This document shows, one piece after another, positions 59,253 to 64,000 of a stretch of DNA of 64,000 nucleotides. The stretch's first letter is position 1; the number at the start of each line of letters is the position of its first letter. This DNA comes from Leptothermofonsia sichuanensis E412 (lineage in GTDB: Bacteria; Cyanobacteriota; Cyanobacteriia; Leptolyngbyales; Leptolyngbyaceae): the NCBI RefSeq assembly GCF_019891175.1, contig NZ_CP072600.1:1240001-1304000 (forward strand). The letters are read 5' to 3'. The notes under the pieces were generated by a model. That model worked only from the letters and a program-made list of their open reading frames with translations, did no database searches and was not told the origin of the DNA. A program made the position numbers and the translations under genes.

Positions 59253-62200
59253 CTATTTCTTCACCTCCAGAGGGGGACATGCATTGGGGGGCAGGCGTAA
59301 ATAGCGGAGGCATTCTTCGGGTTGAAGCTGGCGCAGGCTGCGATCGCGGGCAACCCTCAGCAATCCATCCCAGGTGGTTGCCCACACATAGAGTTTGCCG
59401 CTCTGACTGAGGGTTGCAATGTACTGGCCATCAGGACTAAAGAACGCCTGTTGAATCGGTTCGCTATTGTCTTCAACCGGGCGCAGAATGGCTTCTTCAG
59501 TTCCCGTTTCAGCATCCCACAGGCGGGCGGTGCCATCTGCGCTGGTAGTCACTAATCGCTGTCCATCCGGGCTAAATTTAGCATCCAGAACCGGCCCTCG
59601 ATGTCCTGCGAGTAAAACACGCATAGCTCCTGTTTTGGCATCCAGCACTCTGGCTGTTCCATCCAGACTGGCCGTGATGACCAGTTGGTTATCCAGACTG
59701 AACTGGATGCTACTCACGGCGTTCCGGTGGGGCAGGGTGTTGAGTAATGCACCATTGGATACCTGCCAGATACGGGCTGTGCGATCGCGGCTGGCGCTGA
59801 CTACGAGTTGCCCATCTGAACTGAACTGGGCCTGCTCGATTGCCGCCGTATGCCCCTTCAAACGAGTCATTAACTTACCCGATTGCACATCCCACAGATA
59901 AATCAGCCGGTCATCCCCCACACCAAGTAGTTTCTGAGCATCCGGGGTAAATGCAAGTTGACGAATTGATTGAGCTGGTGCCTGGTGCGACTGGGCTGCC
60001 TGTGTTTTGCGCCTGAAGGGTGAATCAATCTGCCGCAGAGCGCTAACACTCCCATTGGATTGAATGCTCCAGATCTGGATGTTGCCTGACTCTGTCGCGG
60101 TGGCCATCTGGTGGCCATCTGGACTAAATCCGACTCCGGTCAATTTTGTTCCGGCAGGCAATTTATTTAAAACCTTTGCTGTGGTTGTCTGGTGAACAGG
60201 GGATCGAGACGAATCACCCGTCGATCCCGTTGGTATCCCATCAGCCGTTGGGGAGGCTGTCTGCAAGACCGCCTGAGATTCCCCTTTGATCCTGGACATC
60301 ATCCAACGGGCTGACTGCCCTTCGTTTTTTGGCTTAAGCAAGGAAATCGATTCACCAACCCATTTGAGGAAGTTAGACCCCGTATTTTTCAGCGATTCGG
60401 GGGAATGGAGTTCAGCCAGGGAATGAGATGAATAAGTCCTGGAGGCATTACCTGAGGGGGGGGTGTGGGGAAAGCTCCAGTTACGGATGGTACCATCCAT
60501 TGCTACAGTCACCAGTTCTCCAAAGCCTCTGGGACTGAGAGGCTCCACGTTGGACTGGTTCTTGGTAATAGCATGACGGCTGGATGCGATCGCTGCCGTT
60601 GTTCGAGACGGATCGAATTTCTCTACCATCTGCTCAGATCTAGGGTTGCGAAACGTCACCCATTGGATTTTTTCTCCTGCCATCTTCAATGTTGGAAACT
60701 CGCTGCCGACTTCCGTTGCCCAGAGGCGGATAGAGCCATCCGCACTGGCAGTGGCGATCAAAGCGCCATCACTACTGAACTGCACCGAACTAATGGCATC
60801 CGAATGCCCTTTCAGGGTTTCAACCAGATGAGCCGTGTGTAGATTCCACAAACGGGCTACAGGAACTGGCTCCTGATTGTCGATGGCGAATCCAGCCGTG
60901 ACAACGTACTGGTTATCCGGGCTGAAGGCGATCGCAGTCTGCCCAGAGGAAACATCCCCCTTCCCTATCTGAGTATTCTTCAAACGCAACCGTCCAGAAC
61001 GAATATCCCATAGCCAAAATCGGTGATGTTGATCGATAGCTGCTACCACCGTTCCATCGGGGCTGAACACAGTTTGCTCCAGAGATTCGGAATGGGTTGT
61101 AAATTGTTCAACGATACGGGCGGCCCGCGGCTGAGGTGAGGAGTTTGATGGGGATGATTTAGTCTCATCGATTTGCCACAGGCGAACCATGCCATCATTG
61201 GACACCGTCGAAACTTGCAATCCAGAGGGACTGAACGCCGCATGTCTGACCTTGCCAGGCTGGGACAGGACTTGTTGCGCCTGCCCAGTACTGACTTGCC
61301 AGAGCTGAACGGTATTGCCACTTACCGTTAAAACCTGCTGTCCATCCGGGCTAAAGGCAATATTCTGAACCTCAGCTTTGTGGGAAAGCTGTCTGCCAGG
61401 CTTACCCTCGTTGACCTGCCAGATGCGAACCGACGGCTGGTCATCGACCGTAGCAATCCACTCACCATCGGGGCTAAAAACCAGTTGTTTGATAACTCCG
61501 CCAGCCGCTTCCAGTTGATACAAAAGTGCCCCGGATTCCACTGACCAGACTTGAGCAACACCTGAGTTGACCGCGATCGCCGCCAGTAACCGCCCATCCG
61601 GGCTGAAGCTGATAGTTTTGATGGCAGAAGAACTGCGAGGTTCCGACTGTGAATTTTCGGACTCCTGCTCGCCATCTCTTTTCTCTGCCCACCGCAATAC
61701 CTTCTCAACCGATTCGGTCTTGAGCGACCACAGTTGAACCGTGCCATCTTCACCAGCAGTCGCCAGATAGGGCTGATTTGGACTGAAAGCGACCTGATTA
61801 ATTTTGCCCTGTTTCCCCTGCAGGTAGGCTTGAAGCCGCAGCCTTTTCAGTGCCGAGCGCAGGCTTGCCTGGGCTTCATAGGTGCGCCCGCCCTTTTCTG
61901 CCGCCAGACGGCTGATTAACAGTGCCGTTGTGGGGTCGCCATCCGGTTCTTGCAAAATTGATTGGGCGATCGCTGCCTGCTGGCGCGATGTGGCAATTTG
62001 AAGCTGGTAATCTTTCTCAGTCTGACTTTTGAGTGATGTCATGTACTGGTTTAAGGTCACTCCCAGCGCTACCAGCAGGGTACAGGGAATAACCATCTGC
62101 AACAGGCGCAACTCTTTCTGGATGCGACGAGTTTCTTCCCGACTGACGGTGATGAACCGATGCGCCAGCGCAGAAAGTTCGTCTGGGAAGGTTTTCAGAT

Positions 62201-64000
62201 AATCCTCAGCATCAATCAGGCGATCGCCATGCAACAGATAATCATTCGAGCGGGGTTCGTCTGCGTTCTGCCATTCCCTGGCGGCATGTTCAATCCGACG
62301 CTGCCGTCTCAACATCTCCCGATTTTCATCTAACCAGAACCGCAGCATTGACCAGTGCCGGATTAAGGTTTCGTGGGCAACATCAACTGTTTCCTGATTG
62401 ATTGCACAGGATGTTTGAGTGTAGCAGCGCTCTGCCAGATGGTTGGTCGGTAGTTGAGTAATGCGATTGAGCAGGTGTTCTCCTTGTAACCCAACCGATT
62501 GCAGTCTCGTAGAAAATTCTGGGGTGGCTGGATTGGCTTTAGGAAATTTGCCCTGGCACATTTGAGCCAGACGCAGTGCTGTAGAAACACTGGCAATGCT
62601 CTGGTCAACCCGCTCCTGGTAGCGGTTTGATACAATCTGGTTGGTGACCACCAGCTTGGCGGTGACCAGCTTTTCCAGGACCCGGTCTACTAACTCTACT
62701 GGAAACCGGGGGCTGACCAATTCTGATTTGAGTACCCGGCGGCGGGTATCTTCTGTGCCGTCGCCGAGCTGGGTGAGTGCAATAAAAATGCGTTTGGCAA
62801 CCTGTTGCTCTTCCAAACTAAGGCTGTAGAAGATTTCATCTGCCCGCTTTTGCAGCGTTCCGCGCACACCACCTAATTCCGTGTAGGCATCCAGCGTGAG
62901 CCGATCAGGGCCTCCATCCGGATCTGGTTGCCGCTGTCGCCACAGTTCTAGCAGCGTGTACTGAAGCAGAGGTAACTCACCAGGGGCACCAACCACATCT
63001 AACAGGATGTTGTAAACTAGATTGGGGTCACAGATGGCTCCCACCTTCTGGGCAGGTTTGACGACAGAAGCTTTGATCTGTTCATAGGTCAGGGGAGTCA
63101 CTGTCACCAGGTTTTGCTCTATTTGCTCTGCCAGCCCGTTATACAGGGAGCACTTACCAAAAAAGTCTGCTCGCAGCACGATGATAATGCTGAGACAATC
63201 ACTGGCTTCTAGCATTGCGGTCAGCAGACTGTTAAAGAATCGGTGGCGATCGCGTTCTGCCTGGGGTCCCTGACACAGGGTAAACACTTCCTCAAACTGG
63301 TCAATAATCAGCAGCAGGCGCGAATTTCTCCCATATTTAGACGAGATCAGACTGGCACGCACCAGGTGAGAAAGTCCGTTCCCCCCTTCCTGGAGCAACG
63401 CCTCTGCCCGGCGCAGATGTTCCGCCCGGTCTACGGTGGGTGCCTGGGAGTTGACAAATGCACTCGCTAGACTTCTGAGGGGCTGATCTGTCGGAGTAAT
63501 GAGCTGAATCCGCCAGCGATCGCTACCAGAAAACTTATGTCCCTGTCGCAGTTGGTGAATCAACCCGGCTCTGACCAGGGAGGATTTACCACTCCCGGAC
63601 GCGCCTACAACTGCTACAAAGTTACGAGTTTTAAGTTTTTCAATCAGTTGATCTGTCAGGTCTTCCCGGCCAAAAAAATACTCAGCATGGGCTTCATCAA
63701 AGCACTCCAGTCCCCGGTATGGGCAAATTTCCTGAGACAGTTCTGTTTTGAGCAGGGTCGGTGCTCCCTGGCAGCGAGTCAGAACAATTTCACTCCCGGA
63801 GTTTTCAAACAGTGGCTGTTGGGTTTCCGTTTTCAGAGCATTGCTCACCCAGTCTGTGAGGGCATAGTTTGTCACTGTTCCCGTGGGAACCCGGCCTGGA
63901 TCCAACCCTTCAATTAAGGCTTGAGTGAACACACTATATTTGCCTTCGATTGCCTCGTATGCCATTTCGTATTCCCGCGAGGCTGCCATGAACAGGCGAT
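59253..64000 (-). CDS. Caspase-like / STAND NTPase / WD40 repeat protein (N-terminus outside window)
   Basis: About 1581 residues are visible; the gene enters from beyond the right edge. The first part (RLFMAASREYEMAYEAIEG, YSVFTQALIEGLDP) is the end of a caspase-like (C14) domain whose catalytic His/Cys are not in view. Then comes an nSTAND1-type NTPase: CPYRGLECFDEAHAEYFFGR, Walker A GASGSGKSS, Walker B LLLIIDQFEEVF, and a winged-helix tail (VDVAHETLIRHW). A transmembrane-like helix (VIPCTLLVALGVTL) near residue 690 precedes about 14 WD40 repeats (for example IKTISFSPDGRLLAAIAVNS, GTARLWDAETG). Members of this group are cyanobacterial signalling or programmed-death proteins, some anti-phage. 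Intact as far as visible. Confidence 0.9.
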   Translation of the reverse strand, partial: RLFMAASREYEMAYEAIEGKYSVFTQALIEGLDPGRVPTGTVTNYALTDWVSNALKTETQQPLFENSGSEIVLTRCQGAPTLLKTELSQEICPYRGLECFDEAHAEYFFGREDLTDQLIEKLKTRNFVAVVGASGSGKSSLVRAGLIHQLRQGHKFSGSDRWRIQLITPTDQPLRSLASAFVNSQAPTVDRAEHLRRAEALLQEGGNGLSHLVRASLISSKYGRNSRLLLIIDQFEEVFTLCQGPQAERDRHRFFNSLLTAMLEASDCLSIIIVLRADFFGKCSLYNGLAEQIEQNLVTVTPLTYEQIKASVVKPAQKVGAICDPNLVYNILLDVVGAPGELPLLQYTLLELWRQRQPDPDGGPDRLTLDAYTELGGVRGTLQKRADEIFYSLSLEEQQVAKRIFIALTQLGDGTEDTRRRVLKSELVSPRFPVELVDRVLEKLVTAKLVVTNQIVSNRYQERVDQSIASVSTALRLAQMCQGKFPKANPATPEFSTRLQSVGLQGEHLLNRITQLPTNHLAERCYTQTSCAINQETVDVAHETLIRHWSMLRFWLDENREMLRRQRRIEHAAREWQNADEPRSNDYLLHGDRLIDAEDYLKTFPDELSALAHRFITVSREETRRIQKELRLLQMVIPCTLLVALGVTLNQYMTSLKSQTEKDYQLQIATSRQQAAIAQSILQEPDGDPTTALLISRLAAEKGGRTYEAQASLRSALKRLRLQAYLQGKQGKINQVAFSPNQPYLATAGEDGTVQLWSLKTESVEKVLRWAEKRDGEQESENSQSEPRSSSAIKTISFSPDGRLLAAIAVNSGVAQVWSVESGALLYQLEAAGGVIKQLVFSPDGEWIATVDDQPSVRIWQVNEGKPGRQLSHKAEVQNIAFSPDGQQVLTVSGNTVQLWQVSTGQAQQVLSQPGKVRHAAFSPSGLQVSTVSNDGMVRLWQIDETKSSPSNSSPQPRAARIVEQFTTHSESLEQTVFSPDGTVVAAIDQHHRFWLWDIRSGRLRLKNTQIGKGDVSSGQTAIAFSPDNQYVVTAGFAIDNQEPVPVARLWNLHTAHLVETLKGHSDAISSVQFSSDGALIATASADGSIRLWATEVGSEFPTLKMAGEKIQWVTFRNPRSEQMVEKFDPSRTTAAIASSRHAITKNQSNVEPLSPRGFGELVTVAMDGTIRNWSFPHTPPSGNASRTYSSHSLAELHSPESLKNTGSNFLKWVGESISLLKPKNEGQSARWMMSRIKGESQAVLQTASPTADGIPTGSTGDSSRSPVHQTTTAKVLNKLPAGTKLTGVGFSPDGHQMATATESGNIQIWSIQSNGSVSALRQIDSPFRRKTQAAQSHQAPAQSIRQLAFTPDAQKLLGVGDDRLIYLWDVQSGKLMTRLKGHTAAIEQAQFSSDGQLVVSASRDRTARIWQVSNGALLNTLPHRNAVSSIQFSLDNQLVITASLDGTARVLDAKTGAMRVLLAGHRGPVLDAKFSPDGQRLVTTSADGTARLWDAETGTEEAILRPVEDNSEPIQQAFFSPDGQYIATLSQSGKLYVWATTWDGLLRVARDRSLRQLQPEECLRYLRLPPNACPPLEVKK

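Noticed and set aside
59253-64000. Calling this gene a confirmed anti-phage system
   Set aside because: The catalytic part of the caspase domain is outside the window and no other defence gene lies beside it here.

Overview
The window looks like chromosomal DNA of a (probably filamentous, Leptolyngbya/Oscillatoria-type) cyanobacterium. Evidence: the HIP1 octamer GCGATCGC occurs throughout genes and spacers; several proteins belong to cyanobacterial families (Ycf66 N-terminus, SLH-OprB iron porin, TIGR04376-like coiled-coil protein, AMIN-TonB receptor, GlsB-like protein, caspase-STAND-WD40 protein); and the sequence is rich in insertion sequences and short palindromic repeats. Species cannot be fixed from the sequence alone.

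Region 1 (1-7.66 kb) is the 3' end of a histidine kinase gene followed by a Russian-doll nest of insertion sequences. An IS630-type element (A, 438-7664) was hit by a second IS630-type element (B1) and by an IS66-type element (E2). B1 was hit by another IS66-type copy (E1). E2 was hit by an IS1-type element (C1), which was itself hit by an IS4-type element (D1). Second copies of B, C and D lie at 20.7-25.2 kb, so the interrupted sequences can be reconstructed and the target duplications read off (TA, 8 bp, 9 bp and 9 bp), except at C1, which has a 16-bp deletion instead.

Region 2 (7.7-22.2 kb) holds a Uma2 nuclease-like gene and then a probable iron/metal acquisition locus: AMIN-TonB receptor, OmpR-type two-component pair with a small secreted OB-fold-like protein, a periplasmic helical protein, a transmembrane-only ABC protein, a Tat-signal lysine-rich peptide, an FTR1-type iron permease, a full ABC exporter and a PepSY membrane protein. 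The PepSY gene is broken by an IS1 copy and by an in-frame TAG.

Region 3 (22.2-27.2 kb) is a second IS cluster (IS630 fragment, B2 carrying D2, dead IS5) that has eroded a NACHT NTPase gene at both ends.

Region 4 (27.2-59.2 kb) is mostly ordinary cyanobacterial chromosome: Rieske oxygenase, BMP-type lipoprotein, TIGR04376-like protein, membrane-anchored Pro-rich protein, C15 peptidase-like protein, a two-gene polysaccharide export pair, GlsB, tRNA-Ser(CGA), ComEC, a secreted Asp-rich protein, SLH porin, pentapeptide-repeat protein, Zn-dependent dehydrogenase, an uncharacterised HEAGH membrane protein, argB, a TPR-M48 protease, a giant acidic Ycf66 fusion and gnd. Region 5 (59.25 kb to the end) is a large caspase-STAND-WD40 protein cut by the window edge.

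The spacers carry at least four short repeat families. One (about 80 bp, termini near GGTGTTGCTGAAT) has 8-11 bp flanking direct repeats at four of five sites and so behaves like a MITE. One has ends resembling element A and is probably an IS630-derived MITE. One has TTAAAGCCTATCCGAAAA ends. The fourth is a 33-bp compensatory palindrome family (14-bp arms, 5-nt loop), one copy of which lies in frame inside the NACHT gene. No CRISPR array, rRNA or prophage was seen.
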